Shown piece after piece: positions 34,436 to 42,840 of a stretch of DNA of 64,000 bases. Both the position numbers and the translations under genes were made by a program. A model generated the notes under the pieces. That model searched no databases. It saw nothing but the letters and a program-made list of their open reading frames with translations, and was not told where the DNA came from. The first letter of the stretch is position 1. Every line of letters starts with the position of its first letter. This DNA is from Anaeromyxobacter diazotrophicus (lineage in GTDB: Bacteria > Myxococcota > Myxococcia > Myxococcales > Anaeromyxobacteraceae): positions 248,001-312,000 of the forward strand of contig NZ_BJTG01000008.1 in assembly GCF_013340205.1 (NCBI RefSeq), given 5' to 3'.

Positions 34436-35305
34436 GTGCCACCCGATGAACCGCGCCGTCCGCGGCCGCCGATGATGGGTCCGGCCGCGGCGCGTTCCCG
34501 GTCCCGTTCTCGGCTCGCGCGCCTCGCGCTGGCCGCGCTCCTCGCCGCGTCGGCGGCGGGGTGCGCGGGCGCGCGGAAGGCGGCGTTGCGCGAGGACCTC
34601 GCGGCGGCAGCCGAGGTCTCTCCGCCGCAGGCGGCGGCGGTCCCCGCGATCGAGCCGCCCGCCCCGCCGGCGGTCGAGGCGCAGCCGCCGGCCGCCGAGC
34701 CGCAGATCCCGCCGGAACACGTCGAGGCGCACGTTCGAGCCCAGGTGGCGCAGCGCATGCCCGGCGCCGCGCCCACCACCCGCCGCAAGGTCGCCGCCAC
34801 GGTCCTCGCGGAGTCGAGCCGCGCCGGCGTCGATCCGCTGCTCGTCGTCGCGCTCATCCACGTCGAGTCGTCGTTCAACCCCCGCGCGCGGTCGCGGGCG
34901 GGCGCGCTCGGGCTGATGCAGGTGCGCGTCCCCACCCTGCGCGAGCAGCTCCACCGACCCCAGGCGCGGCGCGCCGACGCGCTCGATCCGCACACGAACG
35001 TCCAGGCCGGGGTCCGCTACTTCCGGCAGCTGCTCGACACGTTCGGCGCCACCGACCTCGCCCTCATGGCGTACAACGCGGGCCCGGGGCGCATCCAGCG
35101 GCTGCTCGCGGAAGGGGACATCCCGCCGAGGATCCGCGACTACTCGCGCAAGGTCGTGGCCGAGCTCGAGCGCATCCGGAACGCGCTCCTCCGCCCCGGC
35201 CGCGCGGAGAGCCTGGCCGCCGCACCCCGCGGCGCAGCCCCGGAGCTCCCGCTCGCCGCGCCCGGGCTGGCGCGGCCTGCGGCAGAGCCGTCGATCGCGC
35301 GGTGA
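34436..35305 (+). CDS. Lytic transglycosylase (SLT domain) lipoprotein
   Basis: A 289-residue murein lytic transglycosylase. The lipobox is ASAAGC (Cys43). The SLT domain has catalytic Glu144 in HVESSFNPRARS, then GALGLMQV and LMAYNAGPGRI, all intact. Between lies a Pro/Ala/Glu-rich linker. The annotated start is GTG 34436; ATG 34472 would shorten the cytoplasmic N-terminus and give a more usual signal, but no Shine-Dalgarno sequence distinguishes them. Acts on peptidoglycan in the periplasm, anchored by lipid. Confidence 0.93.
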   Translation: MPPDEPRRPRPPMMGPAAARSRSRSRLARLALAALLAASAAGCAGARKAALREDLAAAAEVSPPQAAAVPAIEPPAPPAVEAQPPAAEPQIPPEHVEAHVRAQVAQRMPGAAPTTRRKVAATVLAESSRAGVDPLLVVALIHVESSFNPRARSRAGALGLMQVRVPTLREQLHRPQARRADALDPHTNVQAGVRYFRQLLDTFGATDLALMAYNAGPGRIQRLLAEGDIPPRIRDYSRKVVAELERIRNALLRPGRAESLAAAPRGAAPELPLAAPGLARPAAEPSIAR

Positions 35306-35527
35306 AGCGGCCGCGGCGGGCGACCGCCGCGAGACCCCTCCGCTGGCTTGACCGGGTGCGACTCACGGTCACGCGCTCCGTCGCGCGCGACAATGGCCCG
35401 CGCCCCGAACCCCATCCTGGACCCATCGCGGTAGCCCGCCGCGCGTACCGTGGCGGTCAACGGAACGCCCTACCGCGCGCGGGTGGTGGGACCGCGCCAG
35501 GCAGGGCGGCAGCGAGGAGGGCAGCGC

Positions 35528-36382
35528 ATGAAGAGCATCTCGAGGCGGGAATTGATCACCCACGCCGGCATGGCGCTCGGCGGCGCGGTCACGGCCACGG
35601 CGTTCCTCGGCGCGTGCGGCGGCAGCTCCCGGGCGACGGCCGAGACGACGAGCCCTCAGGTCTCCGACTTCCCGTACCGGAAGTTCATCCCGGCGGGCTA
35701 CGCGCTCGACAAGCAGGCGATCCAGGAGAGCGCCTACCAGCTCTACTGGGCCGGCGGGTGCGGCCACGGCGCGTACAAGTCGATCATGCAGCACCTGGCC
35801 CAGACGGTGGGCGCCCCGTTCAACCTCCTGCCGCTGGACGCCTGCATGTACCAGGGGGGCGGGATCGCCGGGTACGGCAGCATCTGCGGGGCCATCAACG
35901 GCGCGCTGGTGGCCATCAACTCCATCGTCGCGGATTCGAAGGCGCGGGCCGCGATGATGACCGACCTCATCCGGTGGTACGAGGGAACGGCGTTCCCGTC
36001 GTACGTCCCGGCGGCGATCAACGCCAGCGAGAAGGCGACGCTCGACTTCTCGGCCGCCAACATCGCCAAGCTGCAGATCGTCCCGCACAGCCACCTCTGC
36101 CACGCCTCGCGCACGCAGTGGTGCCAGCACAACGGCGTCGCCGCCTCGAGCCCCGACCTGTCGGCACGCTGCGGCCGGCTCACCGCCGACGTCGCCGGGA
36201 AGGCGGTGGAGCTGCTGACCGGCTACCTCGCGACCAGCGCCTACACCGCTGCCGTCCCGCTCGACTCCACCTCCGCCGGCTGCGTCGGCTGCCACACCTC
36301 CACCCGGCTCAACGAGTCGGTGGCGTCCGGGATGCGGTGCGACTCCTGCCACCCGTCCAACACCACGAACCACCCGCTGTAA
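35528..36382 (+). CDS. Tat-exported C_GCAxxG_C_C-type (split-Soret-like) diheme redox protein
   Basis: A 284-residue extracytoplasmic protein. A twin-arginine signal (SRRELITHAG) also carries a lipobox (LGAC, Cys30), so it may be a Tat lipoprotein. The body shows the C_GCAxxG_C_C family pattern: GGCGHGAYKS (Cys78), DAC (106), SICGA (120) and later Cys191, 199, 215. At the very C-terminus are two heme c motifs, CVGCH (252-256) and CDSCH (271-275). It resembles split-Soret cytochrome relatives and is probably a periplasmic electron carrier or oxidoreductase. The ATG at 35528 has AGGAGGG about ten bases upstream. Confidence 0.85.
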   Translation: MKSISRRELITHAGMALGGAVTATAFLGACGGSSRATAETTSPQVSDFPYRKFIPAGYALDKQAIQESAYQLYWAGGCGHGAYKSIMQHLAQTVGAPFNLLPLDACMYQGGGIAGYGSICGAINGALVAINSIVADSKARAAMMTDLIRWYEGTAFPSYVPAAINASEKATLDFSAANIAKLQIVPHSHLCHASRTQWCQHNGVAASSPDLSARCGRLTADVAGKAVELLTGYLATSAYTAAVPLDSTSAGCVGCHTSTRLNESVASGMRCDSCHPSNTTNHPL

Positions 36383-36534
36383 GCCGAGCGGCGCCGGCCG
36401 CGGCGGCGGGCACCCGGAGTCGGGGCTCCCGCCGCCCCCGCCGGGCAGGGGCGGCGCTGCCGGGGGGCGCGGCGGATTTCGTAGCTCGCGGTCATGCCCG
36501 TCTTCCCCGCCCAACACACTGATGTCGCTCCACC

Positions 36535-36570
36535 GTGCCACGCGGCGGGGCCACCGCGACACAGGACACA
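36535..36570. repeat. Direct palindromic repeat, copy 1
   Basis: A 36-base element starting GTGCCACGCGGCGGGG and ending ACACAGGACACA; its middle is an imperfect palindrome (CGCGGCGG ... CCACCGCG). The second copy at 38375 differs by two substitutions and one base. It lies 13 bases downstream of the stop of the minus-strand gene 36584-37237. Confidence 0.6.
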
Positions 36571-36583
36571 TCGAGCGCCCGCT

Positions 36584-37237
36584 TCACCGAAGGAGCGGCA
36601 GCGCCGCCGCCGCCGTGTTGGCGAAACAGAGCGAGAGCAGCGTGAGGTCGAGCCACGTCCATCGCCGCGAAACCCGCTGCAGGAGGGCGATCCCCGCGAG
36701 CGCGAACGTCGGGTAGAGCGTGAGGAGCGTGTCGAAAATTGGCTGGACGTGGTGAGCGGCGCCGAGGAGAGGAGCGACGCTGCGGGGAAAGAAGACCATC
36801 GCGCCAGCGAGGAGGAGGCTGACGTGCGCTGCGATCCCCAGGGCCATCCCGACGAACGCCGGCCGCTTGTCGAGCGGCGTGCGCCGCGCGGCGACTTCAC
36901 GCGCCTGAGCGAGCGCTGCCCGGAGGGCGTCCCCCGTGGGCGGCCACGGGGCCCAAGCGTCCGGCCCGGCGAGGACGCCCACGCACCCTTCCACGCGGCG
37001 GGAGAACTTCGCCGCGGCGCACATGACGACCGGCCGCCGGATCTCCTGCCACTTGAGGCGGTGGCAGCCGTGCCAATCCGGCCGCTCCGAGGCGAGGACC
37101 TCGGCGTCCGTGCCGTCCGCCTGGCTCACCGCGATCGACATCGGAGCACCGGTCGCCGCCCGCGCCTCGAGCCCCGCCTCTGCGAGCGCCCGCTGCGCCT
37201 GCTCGGCCCGGTCGATGCGACCGATGACGCGGATCAT
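36584..37237 (-). CDS. Membrane protein of unknown function
   Basis: A 217-residue protein. The soluble N-terminal half begins like a ferredoxin-like fold (MIRVIGRIDRAEQAQRALAE) and contains several Cys/His positions (DWHGCHRLKW, VVMCAAAK, EGCVG). The C-terminal half has three predicted membrane spans (FVGMALGIAAHVSLLLAGAM, then two more after residue 160). Start ATG 37237 is preceded only by weak ribosome-binding sequence. Function unknown; it is the distal gene of a two-gene minus-strand block bounded by the direct repeats at 36535 and 38375. Confidence 0.7.
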   Translation of the reverse strand: MIRVIGRIDRAEQAQRALAEAGLEARAATGAPMSIAVSQADGTDAEVLASERPDWHGCHRLKWQEIRRPVVMCAAAKFSRRVEGCVGVLAGPDAWAPWPPTGDALRAALAQAREVAARRTPLDKRPAFVGMALGIAAHVSLLLAGAMVFFPRSVAPLLGAAHHVQPIFDTLLTLYPTFALAGIALLQRVSRRWTWLDLTLLSLCFANTAAAALPLLR

Positions 37238-37366
37238 CGCCCGAGGGTAACACGGGGGCGCCAACCGGGGAGCGGCTCACCGCCCTCCCTTCACGTGCCA
37301 CCTGGCCCCTGGCCGGCGCCTGGCGATGGGGCGCGCCTTGGAGGCGACGAGGCGCGCCGGGGATGG

Positions 37367-38335
37367 CTACCGCTGGACGACGACCTGTCCCCACTCGGCG
37401 CGGATGTTCATCCCCGGATAGCCGCCGTGCGGCAGGTAATCGCCGCTGAACGTCCCGCCGTTGTAGGCGAAGACCCGGAGCGTGATCGGCAGGCCGGTGG
37501 GGATCCCGCTCGCCGGGATGGTGAACGCTCGCTGGGCGCCGCCGACGTCGAACGAGGCGCCCGTGCCACAGCCCGGGCCGCAAGACCACGTCGCGCTGAC
37601 GGTGAACCGGTCCGGCTGCGTCGCGCTGGTCCAGGCCACCGAGACGGCGTCGCCCGGAGCGAAGGCGGCCCCGTTCGCGGGCGCGGTCAGGATCGGCGCC
37701 TCCGGGACCGAGCCGGTGGCGGTGACCGTCCGGCCGCCGCGCGTGACCTCGAGGACGATGGTCGCTCCCGCGCCGAGGGCATTCGTCAGCTGCCCGCCGT
37801 AGTACCCGTCCTGGTAGAAGCCGGCGGGGTGGGTCATGACCTCGCCGTTCACCGTGACCGTCGCGTCGTTGACCCCGACGCCGTCCTCGGCGACGTCCAG
37901 GTTCTGGTACTCCGCTCCCAGATCTCTCCCCCACACCTCGAGCAGCGGACGGCAGGTGAAGCTCACGCCGGTCACGTCCGCGCGGTCCACCGTCGCGACC
38001 GCGCTGGCCGGCTCCATCGAGAACCCCTGGAGCGCCGGCGTCACCGTGTAGGTCCCGGCCGGGATGCCGGCGAACGCGTACCTCCCGGAGGAGTCCGTCC
38101 TCACCACCCGATTGCCGAGCGCCGCACTGGACAGCGTCACCGCGACGGCGTGCGACCCCGCGCCGGAGATCGCCCCCGAGATGCCGTAGGTCGCGCCCTG
38201 GGTCGCACCCTCGGTCGCGCCGCCTCCGCACCCTGCGGCCAGGATGAGCCCGGCGATCAGGGCGCCACCTCCGCGCGGGAGTCGCCCGGCGAACGCCTGC
38301 GCTGGAGCGCGGCGGGCTTCGTCGCTGGTGGTCAT
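37367..38335 (-). CDS. Lipoprotein with carboxypeptidase-regulatory-like domain
   Basis: A 322-residue lipoprotein. The signal (GALIAGLILAAGC) follows an extended N-terminus. Then come a carboxypeptidase-regulatory-like beta sandwich (YGISGAISGAGSHAVAVTLS, then SSGRYAFAGIPAGTYTVTP) and a fibronectin/Ig-like region (APANGAAFAPGDAVSVAW). Such proteins usually bind surfaces or sugars. GGGGGAATACGAAC precedes ATG 38335. It is the promoter-proximal gene of the block flanked by the palindromic direct repeats. Confidence 0.78.
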   Translation of the reverse strand: MTTSDEARRAPAQAFAGRLPRGGGALIAGLILAAGCGGGATEGATQGATYGISGAISGAGSHAVAVTLSSAALGNRVVRTDSSGRYAFAGIPAGTYTVTPALQGFSMEPASAVATVDRADVTGVSFTCRPLLEVWGRDLGAEYQNLDVAEDGVGVNDATVTVNGEVMTHPAGFYQDGYYGGQLTNALGAGATIVLEVTRGGRTVTATGSVPEAPILTAPANGAAFAPGDAVSVAWTSATQPDRFTVSATWSCGPGCGTGASFDVGGAQRAFTIPASGIPTGLPITLRVFAYNGGTFSGDYLPHGGYPGMNIRAEWGQVVVQR

Positions 38336-38374
38336 GTTCGTATTCCCCCGACCCAGGTGACTGGACGTCCCAGC

Positions 38375-38409
38375 GTGCCACGCGGCGGGCCACCGCGGCA
38401 CAGGAAACA
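38375..38409. repeat. Direct palindromic repeat, copy 2
   Basis: A 35-base element, near-identical and in the same orientation as 36535-36570. Outer bases GTGCC and GGCAC pair perfectly around GCGGCGG/CCACCGC. It lies 40 bases upstream of the minus-strand start at 38335 and 99 bases before the plus-strand transporter start, so it does not sit in a terminator position. Confidence 0.6.
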
Positions 38410-38507
38410 GCGACCGCCCGGCACCTGGCGCGCACCGCCGTCCCGGGTCGGGCGAGGCGTTCCGCCGCAGGCCCGCCCCCCGGGCTCTGCCGCAGCGTGG
38501 AGCTGAG

Positions 38508-41159
38508 ATGCGCCTCCTCCGCTTCGTGGGCTGGCTGACGGAGCTGTCGCTGCGTCGCTGGCGCAGCCTCCTCGTCCTCGGCGCGCTCCTCGGGCTGGCC
38601 GGCGCCTGGCTCGGCTCGCGGCTCGAGCTCCGGACCAGCTTCGAGGAGCTTCTCCCGGAGGACGTACCGAGCGTCCGGAGCGCGCGCGAGCTGGCGCGGC
38701 GGGTGGGCGGGGACGGCACCGTGCTCGTGCTGGTCGAGGCCGAGGGCGGTCCGCAGGAGCTGCCGGGCGCCGAGGAGCTCGCCCCGCGGCTGGCGGCGGC
38801 GTTCGCCGCGCTCGGGCCGGACGTCGTCCGGTCGGTCGAGTGGAACCAGGACCCGGTGAAGCGCTGGTACGCGGATCACTGGCCGCTGTTCCTTCCGGCG
38901 GAGGACCTCCGCGGGGCCCGCGACGCGCTGGTGAAGGTCCTCGGGGAGCAGAAGGCGCGGCTCAACCCGACCCTCACCCTGCTCGACGAGGGCGCCCCGG
39001 CGGCGGACGGCGAGGCCGGAGCGCTCGAGCTCGGTCGAGCCCCGGACCTCCAGCGCCTGCTCGACCCGGCGCGCCCCAGCCCGCGCGCGGAGGTCGAGCA
39101 GCGGTTCGCCCGCTACGCCGGCGGCTTCCTGGTCCACCCGGACCGCCGCTCGCTCACCCTGGTCGTCCGCACCGCCGGGACGAGCCTGGCCATCTCCGAG
39201 GTGCGCGTCGCGCTCGCCCGGATGCAGCAGGCCGTCGAGGCGCTCCGGCCCGAGCTCGAGGCGCGGCACCTACGCGTCTCGTTCGGCGGCTCGTACCCCA
39301 TCCTGCTCGCCGAGTACGGGGCGCTGGTGCGCGACGCGGCGCTGTCGTTCGCCGCCGTCCTCGCGATCCTGCTCCTGTCGATGACCTTCTTCTTCGGCGA
39401 GCTCCGGCTCGTCCTCGCGCTCGGGGCGACGCTCCTCCCGGCGGTGGCGGTCACCTTCGGGGTCGCCTGGGCCGGGATCGGCTACCTCAACACCCAGACC
39501 GCGTTCCTCGGCACGATCGTGGCCGGGAACGGGATCAACTACGGGATCATCTACCTCGGGCGGCTGAAGCAGCTCCGCCGACGCGGCGTACCGCTCGCGC
39601 GCGCCTGCCACGACGCGGCGCGGGTGACGGCGAGCGGCACGCTCCTCGCCGCGGTGGGCACGAGCGTCGCGTACGGCACGCTCATGATCGCCACCAACCG
39701 AGGCTTCCGCCACTTCGGCTTCATCGGCGGGATCGGGATGGTCGTCTGCTGGCTGGCGACGTTCGCGCTGCTCCCGGCCCTCCTGGTGCTGCTGGATCGC
39801 CTCCGCCCGCGCCGCGTCCGCCCGCGCCCGCCGCCGCCCCGGCGCGCGGTGGCCGCGCTCGACCGGCTCTTGCGGCACCCGCGGCTGGTGGTGGGAGCGT
39901 TCGCCGTCCTGACCGCGGCGGCCGCCGGGGTCTACGTGTGGCGGCTGCCGGTCGCGCTGGAGCAGAACCTCGACAACCTCCGAAACGACGAGACGGGGAG
40001 CGCCGAGGTGCGGCGCGTCCAGGCGCGGGCGCAGGGCAGCCTTGGACGATCGATCGCCGGGGCGGTGGCGCTCCTCCCCTCGCGCGAGGGCGCCGACGCC
40101 TACTGCGCCGCGCTCGAGGAGCGGCAGCGCGCGCAGCCGCGCCTGCGCGCGCTCGTCGAAGGGTGCGAGACCCTCGCGAGCGTGGTGCCGCTCCGGCAGG
40201 CGGAGAAGCTGGAGCTGGTCCGCGACCTGGGGGCTCGCCTCACCGACCGCGTGCTGGAGCGCCTCCCGGCGGCGCAGGCCGCGCGCGCCCGCGAGCTCCG
40301 CGACGACCTCCGGGCGCAGCGCGCGATCTCCGAGGCGGACGCGCCGCCCGCGCTGCTCGACGCCTTCCGCGAGCGCGACGGCACCGTGGGCCGCATCGCC
40401 TTCGTGCGCGCCCGCGGCGAGGCGCGGCTGGAGCTGGTGCCGAACCTGCGCCGGTTCGCCGCCGCGGTGCGCGGCGTGCCGGTAGGCGGCGCGCGCTACG
40501 ACGCGGCGGGGGTCGACGTCGTGGCGGCCGACCTGCTCGACGACGTCGAGCGCCAGGGGGCGCGGACCACCGCCCTCTCCTACGCGTGCGTCTGCGCGCT
40601 CGTCTTCGCCTTCTACCGGAGCCTCCGGCAGGGCGCCCTCCTCGTCGCCTCCTTCACCTCGGGCGCGATCCTGATGCTGGGGTTCACCGCCGCCGCCGGC
40701 CTCCGGATCAACTTCTTCAACATCGCGGCCTACCCCATCACCTTCGGGATCGCGGTCGACTACTGCGCCAACGTCTACGCGAGGCTGCGGATGCGCCGGA
40801 ACGTGGTCCCCGCCCTGGTCGAGGTGGTCCCGGCGATGGTGATCTGCTCGTGGTCCACCGTCGTGAGCTACGCCACGCTGGTGGTCTCGTTCAGCCCGGC
40901 GCTGCGCTCCTTCGGCTGGTACGCGATGATCGGCGAGCTCGCCACGCTCGCCGCCGCCGTGGTGCTCCTGCCCGCCATCGTGCAGCTCCTGCCGGCGCGC
41001 GTGTGGCACGCCCCCGAAGGCGAGGCCGCCGACGAGGACGAGCCGCTCCGGGCGGGCGGGGGCGACCGGGTCGGCCCCCCCGGCCTCCGCCTCACCGCTT
41101 CGGCGCCTCCTTCTCGGGCTTGCCCGCCCGCTCGGGCAGCTCGGCGGCGGCGGTCTTGA
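38508..41159 (+). CDS. MMPL/RND family exporter
   Basis: An 883-residue transporter with two repeated halves of one long periplasmic loop plus six spans each (first span LLVLGALLGLAGAWLGSRL; second half beginning LRHPRLVVGAFAVLTAAAAG). It resembles HpnN-like or MMPL proteins that export lipids, with the GTIVAGNGINYGIIYLG and ITFGIAVDYCANVYARL membrane motifs carrying conserved acidic/amide positions. The last 30 residues become basic and Pro/Ala-rich and overlap a minus-strand 57-codon frame, so the true functional end may be near residue 850. The substrate is unknown. Confidence 0.9.
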   Translation: MRLLRFVGWLTELSLRRWRSLLVLGALLGLAGAWLGSRLELRTSFEELLPEDVPSVRSARELARRVGGDGTVLVLVEAEGGPQELPGAEELAPRLAAAFAALGPDVVRSVEWNQDPVKRWYADHWPLFLPAEDLRGARDALVKVLGEQKARLNPTLTLLDEGAPAADGEAGALELGRAPDLQRLLDPARPSPRAEVEQRFARYAGGFLVHPDRRSLTLVVRTAGTSLAISEVRVALARMQQAVEALRPELEARHLRVSFGGSYPILLAEYGALVRDAALSFAAVLAILLLSMTFFFGELRLVLALGATLLPAVAVTFGVAWAGIGYLNTQTAFLGTIVAGNGINYGIIYLGRLKQLRRRGVPLARACHDAARVTASGTLLAAVGTSVAYGTLMIATNRGFRHFGFIGGIGMVVCWLATFALLPALLVLLDRLRPRRVRPRPPPPRRAVAALDRLLRHPRLVVGAFAVLTAAAAGVYVWRLPVALEQNLDNLRNDETGSAEVRRVQARAQGSLGRSIAGAVALLPSREGADAYCAALEERQRAQPRLRALVEGCETLASVVPLRQAEKLELVRDLGARLTDRVLERLPAAQAARARELRDDLRAQRAISEADAPPALLDAFRERDGTVGRIAFVRARGEARLELVPNLRRFAAAVRGVPVGGARYDAAGVDVVAADLLDDVERQGARTTALSYACVCALVFAFYRSLRQGALLVASFTSGAILMLGFTAAAGLRINFFNIAAYPITFGIAVDYCANVYARLRMRRNVVPALVEVVPAMVICSWSTVVSYATLVVSFSPALRSFGWYAMIGELATLAAAVVLLPAIVQLLPARVWHAPEGEAADEDEPLRAGGGDRVGPPGLRLTASAPPSRACPPARAARRRRS

Positions 41160-41265
41160 TCTCGGTGAGATCGCGCACCAGCTCGCTCCAGCCGTACCAG
41201 AGCGCGTGGTCCGGGCTGTTGTGGAACGCGCCCTGGAAGGTCCGCATGCGGTGCTCGAGGAACAT
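41092..41265 (-). CDS. Small 57-aa protein overlapping the MMPL 3' end
   Basis: ATG 41265 opens a 57-residue frame (MFLEHRMRTFQGAFHNSPDH..., ending GKPEKEAPKR) with natural composition and G/C third positions throughout. It starts 22 bases after the CGNR stop on the same strand and overlaps the plus-strand transporter by 68 bases. Probably a genuine small protein in an operon with the CGNR regulator; function unknown. Confidence 0.55.
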   Translation of the reverse strand: MFLEHRMRTFQGAFHNSPDHALWYGWSELVRDLTEIKTAAAELPERAGKPEKEAPKR

Positions 41266-41287
41266 GACCGCCCCGCCTGGACGGTGT

Positions 41288-41923
41288 TCACCCCGCGCCG
41301 GACCCCTTCACCTTGGCGTAGTGGCGGCGCGCCTTGGCGCGGTTGCCGCAGTCCTGCATCGAGCACCAGCGGCGGGTGCGCGCCTTGGTGCGGTCGAGGA
41401 AGAGCCAGCCGCACTCGCCCTCCTCGGACATCCCGCAGACGCGGACGCGCGACAGCTCGCCGGCGGAGGCGAGGAGGTCGGCGGCCGCGGCGACGATCGG
41501 CCACCAGGGCGCGTCGAGCGCGAGCGCGCCGTCCCAGCCGAGCGCGCAGCAGCCCTCCCCCTCCGCCAGGCGCCGGTGCGAGAGCGCGCGCGCCAGCGCC
41601 GCGTTCAAGAGCGCCAGGTCGGCGGGGGCGGGCCGCTGCCCTGCCACCCGCGCCTCGAACACCCGGTGGAGCGCCTCGCGGAGCTCGCGCGCTTCGGCCA
41701 GCGCCGCCTCCGCCTCGGCCGGGCGCTCGCGCGCCAGCTCGGCGATTCGCTCCGCTTGCCCTTCCGCCAGGCTGCCCGTCTGGACCGCGAAGGCGAGGAG
41801 GTCTGCGTACCCGACCAGGTATTCTCGTGGCCGGTGCGGTCGCATCCCACCGACCGTATTGACGAAATCGATCGCCAGGTGGCCTCCCGAGCGGTCGAAC
41901 ACGCGCTGCTTCATCGCTTCCAT
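41288..41923 (-). CDS. CGNR zinc-finger / ABATE domain transcription factor-like protein
   Basis: A 211-residue protein. The N-terminal ABATE domain (GHLAIDFVNTVGG, residues about 13-26) is followed by the C-terminal CGNR zinc finger: VRVCGMSEEGECGWLFLD, then RRWCSMQDCGNRAKARRHY with its four cysteines. Family members are predicted stress- or metabolite-responsive regulators. Start ATG 41923; the ATG three codons later is also possible. It shares a lower-GC promoter region with the divergent DUF2917 gene. Confidence 0.93.
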   Translation of the reverse strand: MEAMKQRVFDRSGGHLAIDFVNTVGGMRPHRPREYLVGYADLLAFAVQTGSLAEGQAERIAELARERPAEAEAALAEARELREALHRVFEARVAGQRPAPADLALLNAALARALSHRRLAEGEGCCALGWDGALALDAPWWPIVAAAADLLASAGELSRVRVCGMSEEGECGWLFLDRTKARTRRWCSMQDCGNRAKARRHYAKVKGSGAG

Positions 41924-41942
41924 CTAACCCCTATACTGCCAC

Positions 41943-41971
41943 TTGACAGGTTCATACGCCACGCCTTAGAT
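41943..41971 (+). promoter_or_regulatory. Candidate sigma-70 promoter for the DUF2917 gene
   Basis: TTGACA (41943-41948), 17-bp spacer, TTAGAT (41966-41971), in a patch clearly lower in GC than its surroundings. A perfect -35 with ideal spacing, pointing at the gene at 42031 about 60 bases downstream. The octamer CCATCTAA occurs twice nearby (41920 and 41977) and may be an operator pair. Confidence 0.5.
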
Positions 41972-42030
41972 CATAACCATCTAAATGCTACATGCCGGTT
42001 TGTAGCAATATCGGTGGTTAGGAGGCGCGT

Positions 42031-42450
42031 ATGGCGGCGGAGCTGGAAGTGGTGGCGCTCGACACGTCGCGGTCCTGGAGCGCGGTGAGCCGCGGCTCGC
42101 CCAGGGTGGAGGTGCTCGACGGGACGGTGCTGGTGACGGTGGAGGGGGATCCGGCGGATCGCGTCCTCACTGCGGGTGACGTATTCGCGGGCCCGCCGCG
42201 GCGGCGAGTGGCGGCCACGGGCCTCTCCCGCAGCCGGATCCGCGTCTCCGCGCCCGAACTGCCCGCGCTCGCGCGGCTCGCGGCGCGAGGCGCGGCGCCG
42301 CTCGCGCGTCACCTCTTCGGCGGCGCGCTCATCCTCGCCGTCTGGCTCTCGCTGTGGACCTGGGTCGCGATCGTCGTCGCGGCGCCGCTCGCGACGGGGC
42401 CTCGCGCCGGCGGCGGCACGGCCGCGGAGACGGCCGAGCGCGTGCGGTGA
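42031..42450 (+). CDS. DUF2917 protein with C-terminal membrane span
   Basis: A 139-residue protein with a strong TTAGGAGG ribosome-binding site. The N-terminal DUF2917 core (GTVLVTVEGDPADRVLTAGD) matches the protein at 9581. After a basic linker a single membrane span (LFGGALILAVWLSLWTWVAI) matches the separate membrane peptide at 9865. The locus thus fuses what is split at 9.6-10.2 kb. Function unknown; divergent from the CGNR regulator. Confidence 0.85.
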   Translation: MAAELEVVALDTSRSWSAVSRGSPRVEVLDGTVLVTVEGDPADRVLTAGDVFAGPPRRRVAATGLSRSRIRVSAPELPALARLAARGAAPLARHLFGGALILAVWLSLWTWVAIVVAAPLATGPRAGGGTAAETAERVR

Positions 42451-42840
42451 TCGGGCGCTCTTCCGGGGCCCCACCCATCGAAGCGCGAGCGGCCGTCGAG
42501 CGTACCCGCGCGGTCGCCGCGCCCCGAGGGAGTCCCCTGGACGAGCGGCCGAGCAGCCGCCCTGCCGGGCGGGAGGCCAGCCTGCGGCCCACCGCGCGAT
42601 CGCCCAGCCAGACGCCGTGCGGGCGCCCGGCCGCCGTCCTGCGGGCCTGGGAGCCGGGACCCTTTGCCGTCTCCACCCTCGGGCTAGGACTCGCGGTCGC
42701 AGCCCCGCGGCGGCTCCCTCCACCTCGGGTGAAGCTCTCTGCCGCGCGGCAACGAGGCGCTCGCCCGCTCCCCTGGCGCGGCGTACATGCGACCACCTAC
42801 GCGCACTCGCGCCTTCGCGCGAGGCGATCAGGGGGGAAGC
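42451..42840. other. 390-bp intergenic region, no gene recognised
   Basis: Between the DUF2917 fusion gene and the nine-heme cytochrome. Long open frames on both strands are Arg/Pro/Ala-rich and look like compositional artefacts. A promoter for the cytochrome is expected here but none is clear. Confidence 0.4.

Noticed and set aside
32014-34995. Long minus-strand frame covering RNase J, YajQ and lytic transglycosylase
   Set aside because: Antisense to three well-supported genes; composition is Arg/His/Leu-rich as expected for a GC-rich shadow frame. Only its part before 32013 is the real helicase.
36517-36570. Possible sigma-54 promoter (TGGCACG on the minus strand)
   Set aside because: The TGGCACG matches the -24 element but no GC is at the -12 spacing in either copy; the palindromic repeat explains the sequence better.
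42329-42796. 155-codon minus-strand frame in the gap before the cytochrome
   Set aside because: Arg/Ala/Gly-rich, no Shine-Dalgarno sequence, no domain; typical of open frames in GC-rich spacer.
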